Of a stretch of DNA of 64,000 bases, positions 24,224 to 30,730 are shown one piece after another. Numbering within the stretch: position 1 is the stretch's first letter; each line of letters opens with the position of its first letter. Origin of the DNA: a virus. A program made the translations under genes and the position numbers. A model generated the notes under the pieces. The model did not search any database and was not told the DNA's origin. It was given only the letters and a program-made list of their open reading frames with translations. The DNA lies in IMG/VR virus record IMGVR_UViG_3300028800_000096, positions 1 through 64,000 of that record, one strand, 5' to 3'.

Positions 24224-24673
24224 CTAGAGGCTGGGGTCGGAAGATTTAAGTGGTTGGGATTTCAAGCTCACAGCGTCGCTCCCGGCCTCGTTCGAGATAG
24301 TCAACTTGCCAGTCGGTAGCGCAGCGAGAGCTTCGTCGATTGCTCCATTCAACGCTTCAGCGCACGTCGCAGGCTGGCAAAGATCACAATGAAAGCCGCC
24401 ATCGAATAATTTGTCATCGAGCAGAATGGCATCCGGACCGGCACTGTCTGGACCAATAGAAGCGTGTGTCCATGGCCTATTGATCGGTCCGATGGAAGCG
24501 TCCGCAGAGACATGACAAGACCCAACGCTCCACCACCAGCCCGGCAGCTCTTTTTCCAGTCGCTGGATTGCATCCAACAGCGCCATTAAATTCTCAGACC
24601 CCTCTGGCTGCCACTCAGGAACAGAGTTGACTTTCTCGAACAGCGCAGGTCCGCTGGCGTCCGCTTGAACCAT
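24224..24673 (-). CDS. conserved phage protein with paired Cys, unknown
   Basis: 149 residues after AAGGAAG. The central part LLDAIQRLEKELPGWWWSVGSCHVSADASIGP resembles small proteins repeated in rhizobial phages. A CDLCQPATC cluster near residue 95 could bind metal. It is the last gene of the leftward operon before xis/int. Function unknown. Confidence 0.65.
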   Translation of the reverse strand: MVQADASGPALFEKVNSVPEWQPEGSENLMALLDAIQRLEKELPGWWWSVGSCHVSADASIGPINRPWTHASIGPDSAGPDAILLDDKLFDGGFHCDLCQPATCAEALNGAIDEALAALPTGKLTISNEAGSDAVSLKSQPLKSSDPSL

Positions 24674-24695
24674 CTACTTCACTTCCTTTCCCGCT

Positions 24696-24983
24696 TTAGC
24701 GACTGCTTCTGATAAAGAGCGGAGATCGCTTTTCGTCAGAGTATCGTCCGTCATCGGAAAGCATCCAATCGTCGGCAAGACCATCCATTAGACCGTTTGC
24801 TATCACGAACGGCTCTGCTTTATCTACCAGTAGAGCTAGGAGTTGTTTGAGGGTGGATATTTCAGCACGGCACAAGCGCAAATCATCAAGATCAATATTC
24901 GGCACAAAGACGCCCGCAATATCGCTGTCGCCGTTCTCTCCGTCTGCTATGGCGGCATCTAACTTTGCAATCACTTCGCTCAT
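24696..24983 (-). CDS. small acidic helical protein
   Basis: 95 residues from ATG 24983, chosen because it overlaps the stop of the upstream gene (ATGA) and has GGAGG nearby. Begins MSEVIAKLDAAIADGENGD; acidic, with a mid helix containing one Cys. Unknown function. Confidence 0.6.
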   Translation of the reverse strand: MSEVIAKLDAAIADGENGDSDIAGVFVPNIDLDDLRLCRAEISTLKQLLALLVDKAEPFVIANGLMDGLADDWMLSDDGRYSDEKRSPLFIRSSR

Positions 24984-25120
24984 GTCCGACCTCCAGTCGT
25001 CCGAAACCATCGTCGCTCCATCTGACGGCGCAGGATGCGTTGATAGGCGCGCGAAATGCGCTCCTCTTCGGTCATGTAACCGTTGGCTACACGCCAACTG
25101 TCGAGTTCATCGTCGCTCAT
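24980..25120 (-). CDS. small charged protein, unknown
   Basis: 46 residues (MSDDELDSWRVANGYMTEEE onward, then an Arg-rich helix). Both ends are ATGA overlaps with the neighbours (25117-25120 and 24980-24983), which supports a real coupled gene despite its size. No family recognised. Confidence 0.55.
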   Translation of the reverse strand: MSDDELDSWRVANGYMTEEERISRAYQRILRRQMERRWFRTTGGRT

Positions 25121-25539
25121 GTGCCGCTCCTATTAAGAAGGCCGCGTGCGAAATCGCTGATCTTTATCGGGACCGCCGTCCACTTATCAACAGACGGGGC
25201 GAAGGTTTCCGGGGTTGCCAAAATCTCCAAGCCTCGTTCGAGTTCAGCAATGCGCGCCCTCGCTTCTTCGAGTTGAGACGTAAGGCTGGCGATCTCATCG
25301 GCCATTGCGTCAGGCGTGTCGCATCCGGCGATTATTCCAACGCGAAGCCCTGCATCACGCAGCCGTTCGTCATCCGCACGAATTGCACCGCGCAACGTCT
25401 CTATCTCTCTCTGCTGGCTCTCGATGAGGTCGGCGGCTTCGTCAGAAACTTCCGATGCGTTCGGGCCTCCAAGCCGGAGACGCGAGACAAGTTCCTCGAT
25501 TGCCGATCGTTCTCTCTGCTCTATTGCTGTGTCAGACAT
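25117..25539 (-). CDS. coiled-coil protein, unknown
   Basis: 140 residues. Two coiled-coil stretches (about residues 8-60 and 80-105) with a short loop holding GLRVGIIAGCDTPDAMADE between. Such proteins are common in alphaproteobacterial phage early operons. Coupled to the next gene by ATGA. Confidence 0.65.
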   Translation of the reverse strand: MSDTAIEQRERSAIEELVSRLRLGGPNASEVSDEAADLIESQQREIETLRGAIRADDERLRDAGLRVGIIAGCDTPDAMADEIASLTSQLEEARARIAELERGLEILATPETFAPSVDKWTAVPIKISDFARGLLNRSGT

Positions 25540-25553
25540 GGCTGCGAAATTTC

Positions 25554-25718
25554 CTAGTTTGCTGGTCCATCGATATTCTCGACGGTTTCATGCGGTTGAC
25601 GCAGAGCGAAGGCACGGAGCTTGTCGCGCGCCATCATGCGGATGTCTGTCGGGAGTTTTTCGCCGCAAGCGATGGTCATGTAGAAATCAACGATCTTGTC
25701 TCCCGTGTCCGTCCTCAC
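25554..25718 (-). CDS. small protein, unknown
   Basis: 54 residues from a GTG at 25718 that overlaps the stop of the upstream gene (GTGA) and has AGGAGA seven bases before it. VDFYMTIACGEKLPTDIRMM is its core. No family recognised. Confidence 0.55.
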   Translation of the reverse strand: MRTDTGDKIVDFYMTIACGEKLPTDIRMMARDKLRAFALRQPHETVENIDGPAN

Positions 25719-25900
25719 GTTGGTTCTCCTGAAACTAGGGCTATGGTGATGTTTGCTGACGTAAAAAATTCTCCGACCACCCATTCGCCCGGAAGAGCTT
25801 CATCAAGAACATCACATGCGCTGTCGGCCTCGACGTCCGTTGATGAGACGTTCACCTGTTGACCCGGCCCGTACCACTGCGCTCGCACGCGGAATTTCAT
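25715..25900 (-). CDS. small protein, unknown
   Basis: 61 residues beginning MKFRVRAQWYGPGQQVNVSS; beta-rich small domain of about 50 residues. Coupled at both ends (ATGA at 25897, GTGA at 25715). Confidence 0.55.
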   Translation of the reverse strand: MKFRVRAQWYGPGQQVNVSSTDVEADSACDVLDEALPGEWVVGEFFTSANITIALVSGEPT

Positions 25901-26373
25901 CCCACAGCCTCCTTAGCTTCTAGCTGCACGATTGCAGCGGATATGATCGCGTCGATGAATGTCAGACAGTCGTTGGCGAGACGGTTGGCGCCGTCCACCA
26001 TGCTCCTGCCTTGGGCGCCTAATCGATTTCGTCCGCGCCAAATCCAAAAATCACCATGCCGATCACGGTTCCACTCGCACCCCGGCAGCACTTCACTGAG
26101 CAGAGATACGCAAGCATCAAGCGAGGCGGTGTAGCGAGGCACTCCGGGCTTGCTATCGGCTTCGCGGAATTTCCGGGGTGATCCAGGAGCCAGCAATCCA
26201 ACAACGTATTCGTCGTGTGGAGGTTTCGGGTTCCGCGCAAGAATGAAATCCTGATGCTCGCGGACCGCCCGCCCGTCCCGAACAACCGCGCGGAGCAAGC
26301 AATCAAGCTCTCTATCCGGTCCCGTTGCCTCACGGATGCGCTGCCGTAGAGATTTGAGAGTGGTGATGTTCAT
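25897..26373 (-). CDS. phage ABA-sandwich-domain-like protein
   Basis: 158 residues. The pattern of an N-terminal REATGPDRELDCLLRAVV, a central VPRYTASLDACVSLLSEVLPG and a following W-rich segment fits the 'phage ABA sandwich' type of small protein, common in phages of rhizobia and relatives. The biochemical role is unknown. Coupled to both neighbours by ATGA overlaps. Confidence 0.7.
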   Translation of the reverse strand: MNITTLKSLRQRIREATGPDRELDCLLRAVVRDGRAVREHQDFILARNPKPPHDEYVVGLLAPGSPRKFREADSKPGVPRYTASLDACVSLLSEVLPGCEWNRDRHGDFWIWRGRNRLGAQGRSMVDGANRLANDCLTFIDAIISAAIVQLEAKEAVG

Positions 26374-26717
26374 GTCCCGACCTTTTCGCCATCATCCCAG
26401 ACAAACTCACCGTCCTCGCCGATGGGGAAATGTGAGCCGCAGCCGCAACAGAACGTGCCGCTGTAGAAGTACGGGTCTCGGGCGTAAGTCTCAGCAAGCG
26501 CCTGCCCCATCGTTGTGGCAACGCCGCACTTCTGATGCACGTAGGTGCGTCGCACGGGCCGCACGAAGCCCTTGGCGCGTTCCTCGGCGGAGAGAACCAC
26601 GTAATCCTTTTGTTGGCCGTTCGGCTTCAATTCGGTGTGGCTATTATCAGCGGGCACAGGCGAGCCGCTTATCAGCACGCGGGCATTACGATCGACGGGA
26701 TGGGCTTCGTTCGTCAT
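26370..26717 (-). CDS. small zinc-binding-like phage protein
   Basis: 115 residues. The first half is a flexible segment with SAEERAKGFVRPVRRTYVH. The second half has HQKCGV and TFCCGCGSHFPIGEDGEFVW, suggesting a small zinc site. This type recurs in phage early operons; function unknown. Confidence 0.65.
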   Translation of the reverse strand: MTNEAHPVDRNARVLISGSPVPADNSHTELKPNGQQKDYVVLSAEERAKGFVRPVRRTYVHQKCGVATTMGQALAETYARDPYFYSGTFCCGCGSHFPIGEDGEFVWDDGEKVGT

Positions 26718-26929
26718 CTGCGTTTCTCCTGAACAACGAAGTGGAAAATTCGGGTGTCAGGATCGAGCGAAAACGCGAGATTAAATTTGCCGGTCCCATC
26801 GACTTCGGACACCGGAATATCGGCGGCGCCTCCGAGACGATTTAAGAGCACAATCAGCAATTGGCTTTTCATGGCCTCGATAGCCTGCTGGTGATCGTAT
26901 GAAAGATCGTTGAGGCTGAATGCTGTCAT
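26714..26929 (-). CDS. small protein, unknown
   Basis: 71 residues from ATG 26929, which overlaps the upstream stop (TGATG). Its ribosome site AGGAGGGG is supplied by the junction repeat at 26932-26962. Helix plus beta hairpin, ending FHFVVQEKRR. No family recognised. Confidence 0.6.
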   Translation of the reverse strand: MTAFSLNDLSYDHQQAIEAMKSQLLIVLLNRLGGAADIPVSEVDGTGKFNLAFSLDPDTRIFHFVVQEKRR

Positions 26930-27126
26930 CACCCCTCCTGCTGTGATTGGGATTTGGCGCGGCCAATGCAGTAGTGCTCGGCAAATTCTTCAAGTGTGTG
27001 CTCGCCGTTCACGAGGCCAACGATGTGATCGTGCAGTTCTTCGAGGCAAAACGCGTAGTATTTGCGCTCGCGTGAGTTCAGCGCCGCAGAGACGTTTGCC
27101 AATAAGCCGCTAAGGCTAACTTTCAT
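26929..27126 (-). CDS. small helical protein with junction-repeat tail
   Basis: 65 residues. The first 50 are helical (SREKYYAF-like core, HDHIVGLVNGEHTLEEFAEHY); the last 11, GRAKSQSQQEG, are encoded by a DNA repeat also present at 27404-27434 at the end of another gene. Unknown function. Confidence 0.6.
   Translation of the reverse strand: MKVSLSGLLANVSAALNSRERKYYAFCLEELHDHIVGLVNGEHTLEEFAEHYCIGRAKSQSQQEG
26932..26962 (-). repeat. gene-junction repeat A, copy 1
   Basis: 31 bases, one mismatch to copy 2 at 27404-27434. It encodes the tail RAKSQSQQEG of the upstream protein and contains AGGAGGGG, the ribosome site of the downstream gene. Confidence 0.85.
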
Positions 27127-27398
27127 CGCGTATCAGCCTTCTGTAAAGCGGCGCGGTCGCCAGTGATCTTATAAAGCGCCGAGAGACAGGCGGTGATGTC
27201 GTCCCTAACGCTTTGGTCCCATTCGGACCATGCGTTTTCCGCGCTCCATTCGATCTTCACGACGTCGATAATTTGGCAGACATTCGTCAGTGTGCGCTGG
27301 CAGGCAATAATGGCCGCAATCATCTTTGCGCGCTCTGCGAGGCTTTCGATAACGGCTTGATTGTAGCCTTCGTCTCGTTCTGATGGCGTCAGCGTCAT
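27123..27398 (-). CDS. small helical protein, unknown
   Basis: 91 residues from ATG 27398, overlapping the upstream stop (ATGA) with GGAGGGGGGA before it. Helical (MTLTPSERDEGYNQAVIESL, then WSAENAWSEWDQSVRDD). The C-terminal RAALQKADTR is encoded by junction repeat B. Confidence 0.6.
   Translation of the reverse strand: MTLTPSERDEGYNQAVIESLAERAKMIAAIIACQRTLTNVCQIIDVVKIEWSAENAWSEWDQSVRDDITACLSALYKITGDRAALQKADTR
27131..27156 (-). repeat. gene-junction repeat B, copy 1
   Basis: Nearly identical to 27651-27677 but with one base fewer, so the shared DNA is read in different frames at its end (ALQKADTR here, ALTEG there). It carries AGAAGG, a ribosome site for the following gene. Confidence 0.8.
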
Positions 27399-27646
27399 TG
27401 TCCCCCCTCCTGCTCTGATTGGGATTTGGCGCGGGACGTCAGGATGTAGTCGCCAGTCACATCCAATGTGACGTTCAATTTTTCTCGTTTGGCCATCGCT
27501 TCGACATCGACCCAGCAAAGGCATCCACGGTCGTCTCCCCTTGCGCCGTTTGGAGTGTCTGGCAGATAGATGATATCGCCGAGGCGAGCCTTAAGATCGC
27601 CCTGCCGTTCAAGACGTGAGGCACCAATTATGATCGACACGCACAT
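27395..27646 (-). CDS. small protein with junction-repeat tail
   Basis: 83 residues. Core LKARLGDIIYLPDTPNGARG, a CLCWVDVEAMA segment and a C-terminal GDYILTSRAKSQSEQEGGQ whose last part comes from repeat A. Coupled to the next gene by ATGA. Function unknown. Confidence 0.6.
   Translation of the reverse strand: MCVSIIIGASRLERQGDLKARLGDIIYLPDTPNGARGDDRGCLCWVDVEAMAKREKLNVTLDVTGDYILTSRAKSQSEQEGGQ
27404..27434 (-). repeat. gene-junction repeat A, copy 2
   Basis: Partner of 26932-26962. Encodes RAKSQSEQEG and the AGGAGGGG site before the ATG at 27398. Confidence 0.85.
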
Positions 27647-27650
27647 CGCC

Positions 27651-27677
27651 TATCAGCCTTCTGTAAGAGCGGCGCGG
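27651..27677 (-). repeat. gene-junction repeat B, copy 2
   Basis: Partner of 27131-27156 with one extra base. Encodes RAALTEG at the end of the ASCH protein and the AGAAGG site before the next gene. Confidence 0.8.
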
Positions 27678-28027
27678 AACTCGTTCCACATGATCCGGTA
27701 GCCTTTGAACGGCAGCGAGCCGTATTGATTCCGAAACCAGTCGCGCATGGCCGCGAGGCTTTCAAAGCCGTCGATTTTCGCGATGTGGGCAGCGTCGCCG
27801 GAAGGTAGCCGAAAACACCCGACAGCAATGTAATCCTCGGCAATTGTAATCGGCTCGCAGATCGCGCATGTCGCCGTTCCGATTAGCTCGCAAGCGTTGG
27901 TCCTCTGTCCGGTGTAAAGCTGCATCTCGTCGCCTGTCTTGCAGCGTTCTGTGGAGCGGATCGTCTGCGTCTTCCGGCCGGCGCGAATATCGGACGCGAA
28001 TTGCTTCTGAAAATTGATCGCGACCAT
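27653..28027 (-). CDS. ASCH-domain protein
   Basis: 124 residues. INFQKQFASDIRAGRKTQTIR followed by RCKTGDEMQLYTGQRT and a strand ending LIGTATC match the ASCH fold (PUA-like beta barrel), thought to bind RNA or modified nucleotides; some members cleave or bind N4-acetylcytidine. C-terminal FKGYRIMWNEF completes the domain. Several phages carry such a gene. Its stop adjoins the previous gene's stop region without overlap. Confidence 0.8.
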   Translation of the reverse strand: MVAINFQKQFASDIRAGRKTQTIRSTERCKTGDEMQLYTGQRTNACELIGTATCAICEPITIAEDYIAVGCFRLPSGDAAHIAKIDGFESLAAMRDWFRNQYGSLPFKGYRIMWNEFRAALTEG

Positions 28028-28420
28028 CTATCGTTCCTCCTGTGCATCTGATAGAGCGGCGCGGACTTGAAGGCTGATGAATTGCTGAACAGCCTCGGAG
28101 ATAATGCTCGAAATAACAGGTCCGAGTTCGGTGAGGCGCTCAAGATCGTCATGGTCGGCGGCCGACGTCGCAGCACAAGCGACGGCAAAACCCGCCGCGC
28201 GAGACATTTCCATGATCGTGTCAGCGTAGGCCGCGCCCGCCTCCGTCGATTGCCGCGCGCCCTCAATTGCCGCGACGGTGAAAAGCCGAATGAAGCGCGT
28301 CAGTTCGCGGTGATGTTCATTGGACGACTTGAGATACTGGCGTGTTGCGTCCTCAAGACCTTCCCAGCCGTCCCCGCGCTGCCCGTCTCCGATCAATTGT
28401 GCAAGCGTTGGAATTGTCAT
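28028..28420 (-). CDS. helical protein with SDAQ junction tail, unknown
   Basis: 130 residues, mostly helix, with an Ala-rich core (AGFAVACAATSAADHDD) that could bury in a bundle. Ends RAALSDAQEER, the tail encoded by repeat C. Unknown function. Confidence 0.6.
   Translation of the reverse strand: MTIPTLAQLIGDGQRGDGWEGLEDATRQYLKSSNEHHRELTRFIRLFTVAAIEGARQSTEAGAAYADTIMEMSRAAGFAVACAATSAADHDDLERLTELGPVISSIISEAVQQFISLQVRAALSDAQEER
28032..28064 (-). repeat. gene-junction repeat C, copy 1
   Basis: Shares TCAGATGCACAGG..GAAC with the junctions at 28421 and 28628, and GCCGCGCCGCTCT with repeat B. Encodes SDAQEER and AGGAGGAA, the ribosome site of the ASCH gene. Confidence 0.8.
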
Positions 28421-28620
28421 CGTTCCCCCTGTGCATCAGACCGGCGTTGTACTTCTCCGCGCCACAGCAACCCGACTAACTCGAATGGACCTACGAAGCG
28501 GGCATCGCCGAACATACAGTTACGCAGCATTGCGATAGCGAAAGCGATGAGCCAAATGCCGACGCCGATTTGCGCAATCGCCGTCAACAGGTCAAAGATG
28601 ATGAAAAGCCAATCTGTCAT
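28417..28620 (-). CDS. small membrane protein with SDAQ junction tail
   Basis: 67 residues: one or two membrane helices (about residues 3-33: LFIIFDLLTAIAQIGVGIWL), a loop, and a C-terminus RRSDAQGER encoded by repeat C. ATGA overlaps at both ends. Unknown function. Confidence 0.6.
   Translation of the reverse strand: MTDWLFIIFDLLTAIAQIGVGIWLIAFAIAMLRNCMFGDARFVGPFELVGLLWRGEVQRRSDAQGER
28421..28446 (-). repeat. gene-junction repeat C, copy 2
   Basis: Encodes SDAQGER with AGGGGGAA as ribosome site of the next gene at 28420. Confidence 0.75.
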
Positions 28621-29066
28621 CTGGTCGGGTTCCCCTGTGCATCTGATACGCGCGCCTCACCAAGAGAAGAACGGGCTTTTTGGACGAGATCAAACATAGG
28701 TCCGTAGTGCTCGCCGTACTCGCCGCCCATGATCGCCTCAGCTTCTTTAATTGCTGCCTCGTATAGATCCAGCGCATCCCGCATTGTATCGATAAGGGCC
28801 TGATGTTGGTTCAAGCTATCAGCGGAGCAAGGTTCTTCTGGTTTGCGTTCACCTTGCCTTGGGAGGAATTGCACGACCACATCGCCGGGACCGACGACAG
28901 TCGTTACCGGAACACGAATAGTGATGAATATTCCGTTCAGCCGATTGCCATCGTCATCTTCCGGATCGAAAACTGCGGAATACATCGTGCCGCGAACGAC
29001 CTGGTAGGGTGAACGCATTAGCTCATCCGAGAGTGACCCTGTTTGTTGAACCATTTCCTTTCCCAT
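28617..29066 (-). CDS. phage protein with SDAQ junction tail, unknown
   Basis: 149 residues from ATG 29066 (AGGAG nine bases before), preferred to ATG 29099, which lacks a site. The middle is a beta-rich domain (IFITIRVPVTTVVGPGDVVV), followed by an amphipathic helix and the C-terminal RVSDAQGNPTR encoded by repeat C. Unknown function. Confidence 0.6.
   Translation of the reverse strand: MGKEMVQQTGSLSDELMRSPYQVVRGTMYSAVFDPEDDDGNRLNGIFITIRVPVTTVVGPGDVVVQFLPRQGERKPEEPCSADSLNQHQALIDTMRDALDLYEAAIKEAEAIMGGEYGEHYGPMFDLVQKARSSLGEARVSDAQGNPTR
28628..28655 (-). repeat. gene-junction repeat C, copy 3
   Basis: Encodes SDAQGN and AGGGGAA, the ribosome site of the gene starting at 28620. Confidence 0.75.
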
Positions 29067-29127
29067 TCTTTTATTCTCCTGATCCTTTAGAGCGTTCATC
29101 CCGTCGTCATTCCCGTCCGTGATGAGG

Positions 29128-29592
29128 TCATGAGGTGGGGTCCTTCGCGCTCTTTGGCTTTCGGTGAGCTAGGATGATGCGCGTCATGGCAGAAGCATCC
29201 GGGCTTGCTGCCCAAAGTGCCGCTGCTAGTTCGATCGGTTCATCGATGCCATGATCGCGAAACCATCCCGGCTCTCGTTTGGCGTTCGGCGCATCGACTT
29301 CGACGCCCATCATGTGATGCGCGTGGCATAGCGGGACCAAGTAGCGATCGGTTGCTTTCCGCCCCATTGAGCGCTCTGCGGCAGCGGGTCCGTGCTTAAG
29401 GTGGTGCGGCTCGACTCCGACGACGTTGCAGCCCGGAATGCAGCATGGAAGTTTTTGGATCGCGAGCTTATGCGCCTCGCTATTGCCGGGGCGCTTCGCA
29501 CGCCTCTTTTTCGGAGCAAGACGTTTTGACTTCTCCCGTTCTGTGACGGTAGGACGGAAGTTCCCTATGACCTTCTCTCCGAGGTAAGCCAT
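29128..29592 (-). CDS. HNH-type nuclease of the DUF968 kind
   Basis: 154 residues from the ATG overlapping the upstream stop (TGATG). Basic N-terminus (EKSKRLAPKKRRAKR), then CCIPGC, VEPHHLKHG and LVPLCHAHHMMG, the Cys/His layout of DUF968/HNH proteins of phage recombination regions, with a C-terminal helix. Likely a structure-specific nuclease for recombination intermediates. Confidence 0.8.
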   Translation of the reverse strand: MAYLGEKVIGNFRPTVTEREKSKRLAPKKRRAKRPGNSEAHKLAIQKLPCCIPGCNVVGVEPHHLKHGPAAAERSMGRKATDRYLVPLCHAHHMMGVEVDAPNAKREPGWFRDHGIDEPIELAAALWAASPDASAMTRIILAHRKPKSAKDPTS

Positions 29593-29837
29593 CACGCAGC
29601 CTCCTTGATCGCGTCGAGTTTTGCTCCCATGCCGATCAACCTGCGGAGTGTTTCAAAGAGTTCAGGTTCTTCTTTTCTGAGACGCATGAGTTCCTTCAAA
29701 ACAAGTTCGCCCTTTGCCATCCATTCGAGAGTCTTGATGGCTTGCCCTAAGCCTGAGCGAATGTCCTCGTTGCGAGCCAAGGGGAGACAATCCCGGAGGC
29801 ACGAAGCTTGGAAGGCGAGGCTTCTGAGTTCGCTCAT
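29592..29837 (-). CDS. small helical protein, unknown
   Basis: 81 residues, all helix with three Cys/Leu-rich faces (CLRDCLPLARNEDIRSGL). Sits between the methyltransferase and HNH genes with overlaps at both ends. Unknown function. Confidence 0.55.
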   Translation of the reverse strand: MSELRSLAFQASCLRDCLPLARNEDIRSGLGQAIKTLEWMAKGELVLKELMRLRKEEPELFETLRRLIGMGAKLDAIKEAA

Positions 29838-30730
29838 GCTGCACCCATCAAGTCCAACAGAGTGCCGCCAGAGACTTCCTGCTCGATGCCTGCGAGGTTC
29901 CGCGCCGCTTGGCGCCAGTAGCTTTCCTTAAGCTCGCAGCCGATGAATTTCCGTCCCGCCTTGATCGACGCAAACCCTTCCGAGCCGATGCCCATAAATG
30001 GAGAGAGAACCACGTCCCCAGGGTTCGACCAGAGCCGTATAGCTCGCTCGATCAGATCAAGCTGTAATGGGCAGACGTGGCGTTCGTCGTCGCTCTCGCG
30101 CGCTGTACGCCCGTTCAGAACGTCTGTCTGGTCTATGTCCATCCAAACCGGAGACGCCCACTTCTGCCAAAGATCGACGGGGAATGAGCCCTTGTCTTTG
30201 CCGACCGGCTCCGGGTTATCTCCGGGCTTACGGAAGACGAGAACGTAATCCGCCAAGCCAACCCGGCTCATTGCACTGTCTTTGCAAAGCTGCTTGTAGA
30301 GAAGTCCGAGAGCCTTCGTGCGCTGCATTTCGACTACAGGGTCACGCCAGACGGTTATGCGGCAGTGATAAATCCAGCCCTCGGCCTCATGCGCATCACG
30401 GATTTGATCGGAGAACGCCTTGATGCCGATAAACCCGTCTCTGAATTTGCGCGTCGGCAGATCAGTACAATGGACGGCGGTCAGCCGCCCCGGCTTCGTC
30501 ACACGATGAACTTGCCGGATGATGTGCCGATACTGCTCGAAAAACTCGCTCTCATTCTTGCAGTTTCCAAGGTCAGCGGCGCTGTCCGAGTAAACAAACA
30601 AATCAACGAACGGCGGCGAGTAGACCGAAAAATGTACCGACGCTTCCGGCAATTCCGAAAGAGCGTGTGCGCTGTCGCCGTGAATGGCGGTCCAGTTCTG
30701 GCCCGTCTCTTGATTGAGAATGGTCGTCAT
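29834..30730 (-). CDS. site-specific DNA methyltransferase
   Basis: 298 residues. Motif IV is SPPF in VYSPPFVDLFVY, and motif I is the C-terminal VLSPFMGIGSEGFAS with KFIGCEL, the beta-group order (IV before I) of N4-cytosine or N6-adenine enzymes. VGLADYVLVFRKPG marks the strand before the target region. It could protect phage DNA against host restriction or replace CcrM-like marking. The recognition site cannot be read from sequence. Confidence 0.9.
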   Translation of the reverse strand: MTTILNQETGQNWTAIHGDSAHALSELPEASVHFSVYSPPFVDLFVYSDSAADLGNCKNESEFFEQYRHIIRQVHRVTKPGRLTAVHCTDLPTRKFRDGFIGIKAFSDQIRDAHEAEGWIYHCRITVWRDPVVEMQRTKALGLLYKQLCKDSAMSRVGLADYVLVFRKPGDNPEPVGKDKGSFPVDLWQKWASPVWMDIDQTDVLNGRTARESDDERHVCPLQLDLIERAIRLWSNPGDVVLSPFMGIGSEGFASIKAGRKFIGCELKESYWRQAARNLAGIEQEVSGGTLLDLMGAA

